From Chryseobacterium sp. ISL-80 (GTDB taxonomy: Bacteria > Bacillota > Bacilli > Bacillales > Cytobacillaceae), in assembly GCA_018613055.1 (NCBI GenBank), contig JAGGQZ010000001.1:174720-238719 (forward strand): a stretch of DNA of 64,000 nt, read 5' to 3'. The notes below the pieces were generated by a model. It was not told where the DNA came from and did not search any database. It was given only the letters and a program-made list of their open reading frames with translations. A program made the position numbers and the translations under genes. Shown piece by piece: positions 26,202-35,074 of the stretch (positions are counted from its first letter, which is position 1; each line of letters begins with the position of its first letter).

Positions 26202-26843
26202 ATGACTTTTCTAAAAAGCATTTCGGACATTCACCTGGATATTTTAAAAGAGGTTGGAAACATTGGCGCTGGTCATGCTGCAACAGCCTTATCAACTCTA
26301 TTGAATAAAAAGATTGATATGAAAGTGCCCAGTGTCAGGGTCGTGTCATTCGACGAAGTGATGGAACTGGCAGGAGGCGCGGATAATGTCGTAGCAAGCG
26401 TATTCCTCCGGATCGAGGGAGAGGCTCCCGGGAGTATGTTTTTTATCCTTCCGCTCCCTCAGGCAGAAAAATATATCCGCCAGCTGACTAAGAACCAGTC
26501 ATTCTCATTTTCCGATGAACAGGACAATGAGTTGGCATTGTCGGCACTTCAGGAATTAGGCAATATTTTATCAGGTTCTTATCTTTCCTCATTGTCCGAT
26601 TTCACCAATTTAAGCATGTATCCATCTGTTCCTGCTCTTAGTATTGATATGGTGGGGGCAGTCATCAGTTTTGGGCTGTTGGAGTTATCACAGGTGAGTG
26701 ATTACGCGATCGTGATTGATACGGCCCTGGATGAAGAAGATGCCAAGCTGCCAGAAAGTGTGAGAGGCCATTTCTTCTTATTGCCTGACCCTGATTCATT
26801 CCATATCATTTTTTCTGCGCTGGGAGTAAAGGTTGATGCATAA
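26202..26843 (+). CDS. cheC: CheY-P phosphatase CheC
   Basis: CheC (213 aa) dephosphorylates CheY-P and controls CheD. Both active-site helices with E and N are present: 'HLDILKEVGNIGAGHAATAL' at residues 8-27 and 'LALSALQELGNILSGSYLSS' at about 110-129. Unlike FliY it has no CheY-binding peptide or SpoA domain. AAAGGAATCTGGCT precedes the ATG. The end overlaps cheD by 8 bases, fitting the CheC-CheD complex. Confidence 0.95.
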   Translation: MTFLKSISDIHLDILKEVGNIGAGHAATALSTLLNKKIDMKVPSVRVVSFDEVMELAGGADNVVASVFLRIEGEAPGSMFFILPLPQAEKYIRQLTKNQSFSFSDEQDNELALSALQELGNILSGSYLSSLSDFTNLSMYPSVPALSIDMVGAVISFGLLELSQVSDYAIVIDTALDEEDAKLPESVRGHFFLLPDPDSFHIIFSALGVKVDA

Positions 26844-27333
26844 AACAGCAGAAATCATTAAAGTGGGCATTGCGGATATGAATATTGTGAAAGTACCTGA
26901 TTTGATCCGGACCACTGGTCTGGGGTCCTGTGTTGGTGTGGTGCTGTATGATCAGGGTGCAGAATTGGCCGGCATGGCGCATATCATGCTTCCGGATTCA
27001 TCGCTTTCGCGAACAGAACCGCTGAATAAGGCAAAATTCGCCGATACAGCAATCAAAGAACTTTTGGAAGTCATGATTCAATCAGGTGCAAGACAGGCAA
27101 GCATAAAAGCAAAGATTGCCGGTGGCGCACAAATGTTCCAGTTTTCAGGCAGCAGTGACATGATGAGAATTGGACCGAGGAATGTAGAAGGCGTTTTAAA
27201 GGAATTGAAAGAACTTCGAATTCCCCTCATAGCCCACGATGTAGGCGGCAATAGCGGCAGGACCATCGAATTCGATCCGAAGTCTGGTTTAATGCAAATC
27301 AGGACTGTGAATAAAGGGAATAGTGAGATTTAG
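26836..27333 (+). CDS. cheD: Chemoreceptor glutamine deamidase CheD
   Basis: CheD (165 aa) deamidates glutamines in chemoreceptors and raises CheC activity. The catalytic cysteine lies in 'TTGLGSCVGVVLYDQG' (about residue 33) and the histidine in 'AGMAHIMLPDS'. The motif 'AKIAGGAQMFQFSGSSDMMR' and 'DVGGNSGRTIEFDPKSG' are also conserved. ATG 26836 is used rather than the TTG three bases earlier. A 48-base gap separates it from sigD. Confidence 0.95.
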   Translation: MHKTAEIIKVGIADMNIVKVPDLIRTTGLGSCVGVVLYDQGAELAGMAHIMLPDSSLSRTEPLNKAKFADTAIKELLEVMIQSGARQASIKAKIAGGAQMFQFSGSSDMMRIGPRNVEGVLKELKELRIPLIAHDVGGNSGRTIEFDPKSGLMQIRTVNKGNSEI

Positions 27334-27381
27334 TTAGGATAGCAACTAGAAAAATGCGTAATGCGCGTGAGGAGGGTGACA

Positions 27382-28143
27382 ATGGTGCGAGGATCCACTT
27401 CGGAAGAACAGTTAACATGGGATAAATGGGTACAATCCCGAGATCCGGATGCGGGGAATATGCTGATAAAAAAATATATGCCACTTGTTTCCTACCATGT
27501 GCAAAGAATCTCTGTGAGTCTTCCGAAGAGTGTTTCCAGGGATGATTTAAGAAGCTTAGGGATGATTGGTTTATATGATGCTCTCGAAAAATTCGATCCA
27601 AACAGGGATCTGAAGTTTGATACATATTCTTCATTTCGGATTCGCGGGGCGATTTTGGACGGATTAAGAAAGGAAGACTGGCTTCCAAGAAGTACCCGGG
27701 AAAAAGCAAAGAAAATAGATGCAGCAATTGAGAGACTTGAACAGCGCTTGATGCGCAATGCGACTATTGAGGAAATTGCCAGTGAATTGAATATGGATGA
27801 AACGGAGATACACACAACTATCAATGAACATTTTTTCGCGAATGTCCTCTCAATAGATGAGCATCCAAATGAAAATGATGAACGTGACAACCAGTCATTC
27901 GTCATCAAGGACGAAAAGGCTGAGATCCCTGAGGACAAGCTCATTAAATCTGAGCTTCTTGAAGAAGTAGCTGACAAGATTTCAAAATTGAATGATAAAG
28001 AACAACTTGTGCTGAGTTTGTTTTACAAAGAAGAATTAACCTTAACAGAAATCGGTCAAGTCATGAATTTATCTACCTCCAGAATTTCACAAATTCATTC
28101 AAAGGCAATTTTTAAGTTGAGAAAATGGCTGGAATCAGCCTGA
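27382..28143 (+). CDS. sigD: RNA polymerase sigma factor SigD (FliA type)
   Basis: SigD (253 aa) directs transcription of flagellin, motility stator, chemoreceptor and autolysin genes after the hook is finished. Region 2 is visible as 'YMPLVSYHVQRISVSLPKSV' to 'KFDTYSSFRIRGAILDGLRK' and region 4 as 'LNDKEQLVLSLFYKEELTLT' followed by the helix-turn-helix 'MNLSTSRISQIHSKAIFKLR'. GGAGGGTGAC sets ATG 27382; the ATG at 27361 lies upstream without one. Its place near the end of the long operon is known in B. subtilis to make SigD levels sensitive to transcript distance. Confidence 0.96.
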   Translation: MVRGSTSEEQLTWDKWVQSRDPDAGNMLIKKYMPLVSYHVQRISVSLPKSVSRDDLRSLGMIGLYDALEKFDPNRDLKFDTYSSFRIRGAILDGLRKEDWLPRSTREKAKKIDAAIERLEQRLMRNATIEEIASELNMDETEIHTTINEHFFANVLSIDEHPNENDERDNQSFVIKDEKAEIPEDKLIKSELLEEVADKISKLNDKEQLVLSLFYKEELTLTEIGQVMNLSTSRISQIHSKAIFKLRKWLESA

Positions 28144-28162
28144 TAAAAGGCAGGAGATGGAT

Positions 28163-29545
28163 GTGGCGACGGATTATTTAGTGAGGATATCCAATGACAG
28201 GCTTTCTGCTGAACTTGAAATTGATATCCAGGAACATGATTTTTCATTATCTGTTCGAAATTTATTGAGCGTCCTGGAAAAAGAGAATATTGTGTTCGGT
28301 ATTAAAATGGATGTATTGGCGCAAATTGCCGAAAATCCTGCTTCTGTTGAATATCCTGTAACAATTGCCGTTGGAATGCCAAATGTGGATGGTGAAGATT
28401 CCTATTTGCGCAATGAACTAACACAAACCAGCATGGAGGAACAGAAAGTCTTTCATTTCCGTTCGATTATGCATATCCCGTCAGTAAGGAAAGGTCAGTT
28501 GCTCGCATGTGTTGTCCCTCCTGTCAACGGAACACCTGGGAAAGACGTAACCGGAAGGATCGTTCCGGCAAAGCCCGGCCGTCCGCTTAGGGTCAAAGCA
28601 GGGGATAATGTGATGTTCGAAGCTGGACAATTTTATGCCGTATGCGATGGACAAGTAAGTATTACGCAGAAATCCATTTCCGTTAATCCTGTTTATGAGG
28701 TAAAAGGTGATCTTGATTTGAGAACAGGGAATTTGGACTTTGTGGGCAATATCGTCATAAAAGGCAATGTTCCCAGCGGTTATGAGCTGAAAGCCGGCGG
28801 GGACATCATCGTAGATGGACTAGTTGAAGCAGCCAATCTCCAGGCAGGAGGAAATATTGTCGTTAAAGGCGGAGTGGCCGGAGCGATGAAGGGGAGAATG
28901 ACTGCAGGCGGGAACGTATTCGCCAATTATCTTAACCAGGCAAATGTAAAAGCTGGCCAGGATATCATTGTCAAGTCATCCATCCTCCACAGCAAACTGA
29001 CAGCTGCTGGAAGTGTGGACTGCCAAACTGGCACTATCATCGGAGGTACCATTTCGGCTGGCCGGAATATTTCAGTCAAGGAACTAGGAAATGAGCTCTT
29101 TACCAAAACCGAGTTAGCTGTAGGCTGGGATCCCTTGCTTGAGAAAACTGAACAGGAAACGATTGCTTCCATCGAAACAGCAAGAGTGAATATACGGAAA
29201 CTGACAGAAATAGAAGTGAAGCTTGCTGAAATTGGCAGGCGTGCAGGTGCCTTGACGAACGATCAGAAGCAAATGATTGCGAAACAGCGGAATACCAGGC
29301 TGCAGCTTGAAGAATCCCTAGCAGAACTGTTGGCAGATCTGGAGTTTTTACAGCTTGAAAAACAGGATCGATTGAATTCCTGCTTAACCGTTAATGATAA
29401 GGTATTCCCAAATACGAAGGTGTTTTTCGGGAAGTACGCCTTCTTGACAAACCAGATATACAAAAAGGTGAATTTCTATCTCGAAAATAGTGAGATTTCA
29501 ATTAATCCGATTGTAAAAGTCGAGACTTCACAAGTTAGGAAGTGA
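28163..29545 (+). CDS. FapA family (DUF342) flagellar-operon-associated protein
   Basis: This 460-aa protein is a DUF342/FapA family member. It has an N-terminal domain (about 1-160) with 'IPSVRKGQLLACVVPPVNGT', then a glycine-rich right-handed beta-helix of regularly repeated turns, for example 'AGGDIIVDGLVEAANLQAGG' and 'AGGNVFANYLNQANVKAGQD', and a C-terminal coiled coil (about 325-410). No signal peptide or membrane segment. AGGAG at 28152-28156 fits GTG 28163; ATG 28157 is an alternative. The gene is not between sigD and swrB in B. subtilis 168 but is found there in other Bacillaceae. Some relatives affect surface attachment or sporulation; function here unknown. Confidence 0.85.
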   Translation: MATDYLVRISNDRLSAELEIDIQEHDFSLSVRNLLSVLEKENIVFGIKMDVLAQIAENPASVEYPVTIAVGMPNVDGEDSYLRNELTQTSMEEQKVFHFRSIMHIPSVRKGQLLACVVPPVNGTPGKDVTGRIVPAKPGRPLRVKAGDNVMFEAGQFYAVCDGQVSITQKSISVNPVYEVKGDLDLRTGNLDFVGNIVIKGNVPSGYELKAGGDIIVDGLVEAANLQAGGNIVVKGGVAGAMKGRMTAGGNVFANYLNQANVKAGQDIIVKSSILHSKLTAAGSVDCQTGTIIGGTISAGRNISVKELGNELFTKTELAVGWDPLLEKTEQETIASIETARVNIRKLTEIEVKLAEIGRRAGALTNDQKQMIAKQRNTRLQLEESLAELLADLEFLQLEKQDRLNSCLTVNDKVFPNTKVFFGKYAFLTNQIYKKVNFYLENSEISINPIVKVETSQVRK

Positions 29546-29546
29546 C

Positions 29547-29861
29547 ATGATGAGCCTCAAAGCAATCGAAATGCAGATTGCTCTTCCGAGGACACATGAT
29601 GCCGGCAAAATTCAAGAGCAACTTCAACAGCGGGGACAGCATCTTCAGGAGCATGCGGCACAAAGTGTGACGAAGGAAGATGATTTAAAACGCAAGACGG
29701 TGGTTAAAAACAACCAGAAGCAGGAAGCCCGCCTTAATCAGGAGGACGGCCAACCAGGAGGCCAACAGCAAAAGGGCAGGGACAATCAAAAGAACAAGGA
29801 TGAACAAAATGTACAGCCACACCACCCTTATAAAGGGAAGGTGATTGATTACAGCGGATAG
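29547..29861 (+). CDS. Small charged, glutamine-rich protein of unknown function
   Basis: I do not recognise a characterised family. The 104-aa product begins 'MMSLKAIEMQIALPRTHDAG', continues with a hydrophilic, Q/K/N/D-rich region without hydrophobic segments, and ends in the compact motif HPYKGKVIDYSG, which resembles the end of small proteins encoded beside DUF342 genes in other Firmicutes. It starts one base after the fapA-like stop (AGGAAGTGA as ribosome-binding site; ATG 29550 is an alternative start) and is followed 9 bases later by swrB. The context suggests it works with the FapA-like protein. Confidence 0.7.
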   Translation: MMSLKAIEMQIALPRTHDAGKIQEQLQQRGQHLQEHAAQSVTKEDDLKRKTVVKNNQKQEARLNQEDGQPGGQQQKGRDNQKNKDEQNVQPHHPYKGKVIDYSG

Positions 29862-29870
29862 AGGGATACA

Positions 29871-30455
29871 ATGACCACTTTTCTACTACTCTTAAGCCTC
29901 ATACTGAACGCGGCGGCAATCTTCGCCATTATCCTATTATATTTACGGCAAAATCGGCTTGTTGAAGCAGAAAAAAAACAGGAAAAAATCATCAGCGAAA
30001 TGGAAGAGATTTTTTCGTCCTATCTTTATGAATTGAAGGAAGAGAATGATAAATTTCTTGAGTTGATGACGAACACCAATATTCAAGTGAATACGGGCAA
30101 AGAGGAAATGCATCCTGATGAAACTAATATGGGATCACAGAAGGACCCCGAAGTCAGAAACCACAAAATCCAACAACACCGTCCCGGTAAAGGGATATCC
30201 TATCACGCTGCAAGACAGGCATACCATAAAGCAGGTGAATCAATCACAGTCCCGCCTGGAGATACGGAACTGACAGAAATCGATAACGGCCAACCTGCCG
30301 ATCCAGAACCAAAAACAAAGGAAATCAGCTTGATTGATCAAGTTACAGCCATGAGACATCAGGGGCTGACGATCGAAGAAATAGCCAGGGATCTGGATAA
30401 AGGGAAAACGGAGATAGAACTTTTACTTAAATTTCGTCAAAATACAAAAGATTAA
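29871..30455 (+). CDS. swrB: Swarming/flagellar basal-body activator SwrB
   Basis: SwrB (194 aa, formerly YlxL) is a membrane protein that in B. subtilis promotes export-gate completion and so SigD activity. It has one N-terminal transmembrane helix (about residues 4-25, 'FLLLLSLILNAAAIFAIILL'), a coiled coil (about 33-65), a disordered middle and the C-terminal helix-turn-helix-like motif 'MRHQGLTIEEIARDLDKGKT' to EIELLLKFRQ. It is the last gene before rpsB, just as in B. subtilis. No obvious terminator follows. Confidence 0.9.
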   Translation: MTTFLLLLSLILNAAAIFAIILLYLRQNRLVEAEKKQEKIISEMEEIFSSYLYELKEENDKFLELMTNTNIQVNTGKEEMHPDETNMGSQKDPEVRNHKIQQHRPGKGISYHAARQAYHKAGESITVPPGDTELTEIDNGQPADPEPKTKEISLIDQVTAMRHQGLTIEEIARDLDKGKTEIELLLKFRQNTKD

Positions 30456-30456
30456 C

Positions 30457-30485
30457 TTGATTGTCAGTTTTATTTATGCTATATT
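30457..30485 (+). promoter_or_regulatory. SigA-type promoter of rpsB
   Basis: TTGATT (30457-30462), a 17-base spacer and TATATT (30480-30485). It begins directly after swrB and gives a leader of about 105 bases before rpsB. Confidence 0.65.
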
Positions 30486-30520
30486 ATCTCATGGTGTTAA
30501 TACACACGTTCAATGATTTG

Positions 30521-30551
30521 GCCAGATGGTGCTGCGAAGGCAGTTCCTGGC
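30521..30551 (+). other. Structured hairpin in the rpsB leader
   Basis: GCCAG (30521-30525) pairs with CTGGC (30547-30551), and inside it CTGC (30532-30535) pairs with GCAG (30540-30543) around GAAG. There is no T-run. Ribosomal-protein leaders often bind the encoded protein, so this may be an S2 feedback element; this is inference. Confidence 0.45.
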
Positions 30552-30560
30552 TGAAGATGA

Positions 30561-31310
<750 letters not shown>

Positions 31311-31318
31311 TTTAAAAT

Positions 31319-31357
31319 AAGGTGATATAGGGAAGCACCCTTTATCACCTTTTTTTA
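31319..31357 (+). terminator. Terminator/attenuator between rpsB and tsf
   Basis: AAGGTGATA pairs with TATCACCTT (outer stem), with AGGG/CCCT inside, followed by TTTTTT. It lies just after the rpsB stop; partial read-through to tsf is likely, as both products are needed together. Confidence 0.88.
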
Positions 31358-31393
31358 AGACTTTATTCCATATAAGCCTCATTAGGGTTTATA

Positions 31394-31424
31394 TTGGCAA
31401 AATCAAGTTAAAATAAAGTATAGT
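31394..31424 (+). promoter_or_regulatory. Possible promoter of tsf
   Basis: TTGGCA (31394-31399) and TATAGT (31419-31424) are separated by 19 bases, longer than ideal. It lies between the rpsB terminator and tsf. Confidence 0.35.
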
Positions 31425-31458
31425 TACATATAACCGAGATTTTAGGAGGAATTTCATT

Positions 31459-32343
31459 ATGGCAATTACTGCACAAATGGTTAAAGAATTGCGCGAAAAA
31501 ACTGGCGCAGGTATGATGGACTGCAAAAAGGCACTTCAGGAAACAAATGGTGATATGGACCAGGCAATCGATTTCCTTCGTGAAAAAGGTATCGCTAAAG
31601 CTGCGAAAAAAGCTGACCGTATCGCTGCTGAAGGAACAACTTACATCCTTACAGAAGGAAATGAAGCAGTCATCCTTGAAGTGAACTCTGAAACAGACTT
31701 CGTAGCAAAGAACGAAGGCTTCCAGGTTCTTGTTAAGGAAATCGCTGAGCATCTTCTTAAGAATAAGCCAGCATCTGTAGAAGAAGCTAATGCTCAAACA
31801 ATGGGAAATGGCGATACAGTAGAAACGACTATCAACAATGCAATCGCTAAAATCGGTGAGAAGTTGTCACTTCGCCGCTTTAAAGTTGTAACTAAGACTG
31901 ATAGCGATGCATTCGGTGCTTACCTTCACATGGGCGGACGCATTGGCGTTTTATCTGTTCTTGAAGGAACTACAGACGAAGCAGCAGCTAAAGATGTTTC
32001 TATGCACATCGCTGCATTGAACCCTAAATATGTATCACGTGATGAAGTATCACAAGAAGAAGTTGAGCATGAGCGTCAAATTCTTACACAACAAGCTCTT
32101 AACGAAGGCAAGCCAGAAAATATCGTTGCGAAAATGGTTGAAGGCCGCCTAAGCAAATATTTCGAAGATGTTTGTGTTCTTGATCAGGCATTCGTAAAGA
32201 ACCCTGACCAAAAAGTACGCCAGTTTGTTGAATCAAAAGGCGGAACACTTCGTGAGTTCACTCGTTATGAAGTAGGCGAAGGCATCGAAAAGCGTGAAGA
32301 TAACTTTGCTGAAGAAGTAATGAATCAGGTAAACAAGAAATAG
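31459..32343 (+). CDS. tsf: Translation elongation factor Ts
   Basis: EF-Ts (294 aa) exchanges GDP for GTP on EF-Tu. The N-terminal UBA-like module '[20 protein letters not shown]' is unmistakable, and '[20 protein letters not shown]' carries the TDFV motif that contacts EF-Tu. The C-terminal dimerisation region ends '[20 protein letters not shown]'. GGAGGAATTTCATT precedes the ATG. It is followed by a strong terminator. Confidence 0.98.
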   Translation: MAITAQMVKELREKTGAGMMDCKKALQETNGDMDQAIDFLREKGIAKAAKKADRIAAEGTTYILTEGNEAVILEVNSETDFVAKNEGFQVLVKEIAEHLLKNKPASVEEANAQTMGNGDTVETTINNAIAKIGEKLSLRRFKVVTKTDSDAFGAYLHMGGRIGVLSVLEGTTDEAAAKDVSMHIAALNPKYVSRDEVSQEEVEHERQILTQQALNEGKPENIVAKMVEGRLSKYFEDVCVLDQAFVKNPDQKVRQFVESKGGTLREFTRYEVGEGIEKREDNFAEEVMNQVNKK

Positions 32344-32366
32344 TTTTTCACTAGCCTATGTAATTG

Positions 32367-32395
32367 CAGGGAACACTACAGTGTTCCCTGTTTTT
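32367..32395 (+). terminator. Terminator of tsf
   Basis: An 11-bp perfect stem (CAGGGAACACT / AGTGTTCCCTG) with a 2-base loop is followed by TTTTT. Confidence 0.93.
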
Positions 32396-32410
32396 GGACA
32401 TAGCTTTAAT

Positions 32411-32453
32411 TAGGCTTTTCCTTAAGCATGCGTGCATGCTTTCGCTAAGCCTT
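32411..32453. repeat. Nested inverted repeat upstream of pyrH
   Basis: An inner perfect palindrome AAGCATGC-GT-GCATGCTT (32424-32441) lies inside a second pair, AGGCTT (32412-32417) and AAGCCT (32447-32452). It is 23 bases before pyrH and has no T-run. It may be a protein-binding site or an mRNA leader structure. Confidence 0.6.
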
Positions 32454-32475
32454 AAATTACATATGGAGGTACCCT

Positions 32476-33201
32476 ATGACCAGCCCTAAATACAAAAGAG
32501 TTGTTTTAAAGTTAAGTGGAGAAGCATTAGCCGGAGAACAAGGATTTGGCATCAATCCGTCGGTAATCAAAAATGTTGCAGACCAGGTAAAGGAGATTGC
32601 TGAGCTGGGTGTGGAAGTCGCTGTAGTAGTAGGCGGAGGAAATATCTGGAGAGGCAAAATCGGCGAAGAAATGGGAATGGACAGAGCGACGGCAGACTAT
32701 ATGGGCATGCTTGCTACCGTCATGAATTCCCTGTCATTGCAGGACAGTCTGGAACAAGCGGGAATCGAGACAAGGGTTCAAACTTCCATCGAAATGCGTC
32801 AGGTTGCAGAACCGTATATTAGAAGAAGAGCAATCAGGCATCTCGAGAAGAAACGCGTTGTCATTTTTGCAGCAGGAACAGGAAATCCGTACTTCTCAAC
32901 GGATACTACAGCTGCCTTGCGTGCTGCTGAGATCGAAGCAGATGTGATCCTTATGGCGAAAAATAATGTCGATGGTGTATATTCAGCTGATCCGCGCATT
33001 GACAAGAACGCAACTAAATATGAAGAACTTTCATACCTGGATGTGCTCAAGGAAGGTCTTGCTGTCATGGATTCAACAGCTTCATCCCTGTGTATGGACA
33101 ATGATATCCCATTGATTGTATTCTCTATCATGGAAAAAGGTAATATTAAACGAGCCGTTATGGGCGAAACAATCGGAACAACAGTGAGGGGGAAAAACTA
33201 A
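32476..33201 (+). CDS. pyrH: Uridylate kinase
   Basis: PyrH (241 aa) phosphorylates UMP to UDP and is a hexamer controlled by GTP and UTP. Amino-acid kinase family motifs are visible: '[20 protein letters not shown]' at the N-terminus, '[20 protein letters not shown]' and '[20 protein letters not shown]' in the middle. GGAGGTACCCT precedes the ATG. Its TAA stop shares its last A with the frr start, so the two are coupled; this pyrH-frr order is general in Firmicutes. Confidence 0.97.
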   Translation: MTSPKYKRVVLKLSGEALAGEQGFGINPSVIKNVADQVKEIAELGVEVAVVVGGGNIWRGKIGEEMGMDRATADYMGMLATVMNSLSLQDSLEQAGIETRVQTSIEMRQVAEPYIRRRAIRHLEKKRVVIFAAGTGNPYFSTDTTAALRAAEIEADVILMAKNNVDGVYSADPRIDKNATKYEELSYLDVLKEGLAVMDSTASSLCMDNDIPLIVFSIMEKGNIKRAVMGETIGTTVRGKN

Positions 33202-33758
33202 TGCCAAAACAAGCTATTGCTAATGTAAAAGAAAGAATGTCAAAAGCGATCCAGGCTTTTTCACGTGAACTTGCCAGCATCCGTGCAGGAAGAGCAAACG
33301 CCTCTCTTTTAGACAGGATTCAGGTGGATTATTATGGTGCACCAACACCAGTCAATCAGCTTGCCGGAATTTCTGTGCCGGAAGCTCGTCTTCTGGTCAT
33401 CCAGCCGTATGATAAGTCAATCCTTGGAGAAATCGAAAAAGCCATCCTGAAGTCTGATTTGGGATTAAATCCTGCTAATGATGGATCCATCATTAGAATC
33501 GCGATTCCTCAGTTAACAGAAGAACGACGCAAAGAACTTGCAAAGCTCGTGAAAAAGGAAGCTGAAGAAGCGAAAATCGCTGTCCGTAACATCCGCCGTG
33601 ATGGAAATGAAGACTTGAAGAAACTAGAGAAAAACGGAGAAATCACTGAAGATGACCTCCGTGGATACTCTGACGATATTCAAAAGCTTACTGATGAGCA
33701 TATTGCCAAGATCGATCAGATTGCAAAAGACAAAGAAAAAGAAATCATGGAAGTTTAA
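33201..33758 (+). CDS. frr: Ribosome recycling factor
   Basis: RRF (185 aa) splits post-termination ribosomes with EF-G. The tRNA-shaped protein's signatures are '[20 protein letters not shown]', '[20 protein letters not shown]' and '[20 protein letters not shown]' with [15 protein letters not shown]. Length is the family standard. It overlaps pyrH by one base and ends before a strong terminator. Confidence 0.98.
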   Translation: MPKQAIANVKERMSKAIQAFSRELASIRAGRANASLLDRIQVDYYGAPTPVNQLAGISVPEARLLVIQPYDKSILGEIEKAILKSDLGLNPANDGSIIRIAIPQLTEERRKELAKLVKKEAEEAKIAVRNIRRDGNEDLKKLEKNGEITEDDLRGYSDDIQKLTDEHIAKIDQIAKDKEKEIMEV

Positions 33759-33777
33759 TTCCAGGTAGTGATCATCG

Positions 33778-33806
33778 AAAACCCTCTGTTTTCCAGGGGG
33801 TTTTTT
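33778..33806 (+). terminator. Terminator of pyrH-frr
   Basis: AAAACCCTCTG (33778-33788) pairs with CAGGGGGTTTT (33794-33804) with one G-T pair, followed by T residues. Confidence 0.92.
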
Positions 33807-33951
33807 CTCTATACATAATAGCGGGAATGAAGAGATTGGAATGTGAACCAGTCAGCTGTTTCAGAAGGACCTGGCAGAGAGTCATGGCATAGGAAATCAG
33901 CCATTTATTCTGGTGCAACAGCAAATTTTCGTAAAGTACATAAAACAATGA

Positions 33952-33963
33952 GTTTACGTAAAC
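33952..33963. repeat. Perfect 12-base palindrome
   Basis: GTTTACGTAAAC lies in the frr-uppS spacer, 22 bases upstream of the first TATAAT-like sequence. It could be an operator half; no regulator is assigned. Confidence 0.4.
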
Positions 33964-34121
33964 GGCCTGAATGATAGAATATAATAATATTAGCTGTATT
34001 ATTCTGTTTTAACTTCGAACAACATAGTCTGTATATAAGGCGGCTATTGATCTCGAGCAGGCAAAAACAAAATAATATCACGCATAGTCCATCCGTTTAT
34101 AGAGATATCTTTATTCTTTTT

Positions 34122-34130
34122 TGGTATGAT
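34122..34130 (+). promoter_or_regulatory. Extended -10 promoter upstream of uppS
   Basis: TGGTATGAT (extended -10 TGn plus TATGAT). The -35 region (around 34102-34107) is poor, which is acceptable for an extended -10 promoter. It would drive the short ORF and then uppS. Confidence 0.5.
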
Positions 34131-34172
34131 AGTGGCATATGGAAAAGAAAGAGAGAAGAAAAGGATTACTCT

Positions 34173-34241
34173 ATGGCTTTTGGTGAGCAGTCCAGCTTCA
34201 GTGCCAGACCATTACCGGGAAAAGTCAGCCCGGTTGATTGA
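34173..34241 (+). CDS. Possible 22-codon leader ORF upstream of uppS
   Basis: An ATG 7 bases after AAGGA opens a 22-residue frame starting 'MAFGEQSSFSARPLPGKV' and ending at TGA 34239-34241. It lies between an extended -10 promoter and uppS. A hairpin ACCGGG (34214-34219) / CCCGGT (34229-34234) spans its last codons. It could be a regulatory leader peptide; codon conservation would be needed to decide. No similarity recognised. Confidence 0.3.
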   Translation: MAFGEQSSFSARPLPGKVSPVD

Positions 34242-34278
34242 ATGGTGCTAAAGATAATCTTTTGGGGGAGCTGTCACA

Positions 34279-35055
34279 ATGTTAAATAAAATGAATCCGT
34301 GGAAGAAGGATCCAAGTCCATCCGGTTTCCGAGATCGAATACTTCAAATAAAAGAACATCAAGTCCCGTCCCATGTAGCCATTATCATGGATGGAAACGG
34401 ACGCTGGGCAAAAAAACGCGCGTTACCCCGTGTAGCTGGCCACCATGAAGGGATGAAGGTTGTCCGGAAAATTACCAAACTGGCCAATCAAATTGGGGTC
34501 AAAACTCTGACTGTATATGCTTTCTCTACAGAGAACTGGAAAAGGCCAAAAATGGAAGTTGATTTCCTGATGAAGCTGCCAGAAGAATTCCTTGGTACAT
34601 TCCTTCCTGAATTAATTGAGGAAAATGTCCGGGTCGAAATGATAGGATACATGGATAAGCTTCCAGAGCATACAAGAAAAGCAGTTGGGAAAGCAATGGA
34701 GGATACTAAGGATAATACAGGCCTAGTTTTGAATTTTGCTCTTAATTACGGGAGCAGGGCAGAAATTTTAGATGGTGTCAAAAAAGTCATGGAAGATGTG
34801 AGAAGTGGCAAGATTTCAGAAGATGATTTGACCGAAGAAGTTTTTTCTTCGTACTTGATGACAAAGGACATGATTGATCCCGATTTACTGATCAGGACAA
34901 GCGGAGAAATTCGTTTAAGCAATTTCATGCTTTGGCAGCTTGCCTATACAGAGTTCTGGTTCACTGACGTACTTTGGCCCGATTTTAACGAAGAACATTT
35001 AATCGAAGCAATAGAAGCATTCCAGGGCCGTCAGCGGCGTTTTGGAGGAGTATAA
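34279..35055 (+). CDS. uppS: Undecaprenyl diphosphate synthase (isoprenyl transferase)
   Basis: UppS (258 aa) makes the C55 lipid carrier for peptidoglycan and teichoic acid by adding isoprene units to farnesyl diphosphate. The catalytic aspartate lies in 'VAIIMDGNGRWAKKRALPRV', with 'TLTVYAFSTENWKRPKMEVD' and the substrate motif 'DPDLLIRTSGEIRLSNFMLW' to AYTEFWFTDVLWPDF at the C-terminus. GGGGGAGCTGTCACA precedes the ATG. It begins the uppS-cdsA-dxr-rseP-proS run of envelope and isoprenoid genes. Confidence 0.97.
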   Translation: MLNKMNPWKKDPSPSGFRDRILQIKEHQVPSHVAIIMDGNGRWAKKRALPRVAGHHEGMKVVRKITKLANQIGVKTLTVYAFSTENWKRPKMEVDFLMKLPEEFLGTFLPELIEENVRVEMIGYMDKLPEHTRKAVGKAMEDTKDNTGLVLNFALNYGSRAEILDGVKKVMEDVRSGKISEDDLTEEVFSSYLMTKDMIDPDLLIRTSGEIRLSNFMLWQLAYTEFWFTDVLWPDFNEEHLIEAIEAFQGRQRRFGGV

Positions 35056-35074
35056 AAAAGGTGTGAATAAGTAA

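Larger units (their letters stand above)
33759..34278 (+). promoter_or_regulatory. Intergenic region frr-uppS
   Basis: This 520-base spacer holds the frr terminator, a perfect 12-base palindrome GTTTACGTAAAC (33952-33963), an AT-rich stretch with a TATAAT at 33980-33985 without a good -35, an extended -10 element at 34122-34130, and a 22-codon ORF (34173-34241) with its own ribosome-binding site. A longer open frame starting at 34047 is not convincing as a gene. Nothing else recognisable. Confidence 0.5.

Noticed and set aside
34047..34172. Longer version of the small ORF before uppS
   Set aside because: It would start upstream of the extended -10 promoter, has a TTG start without ribosome-binding site, and no protein similarity.
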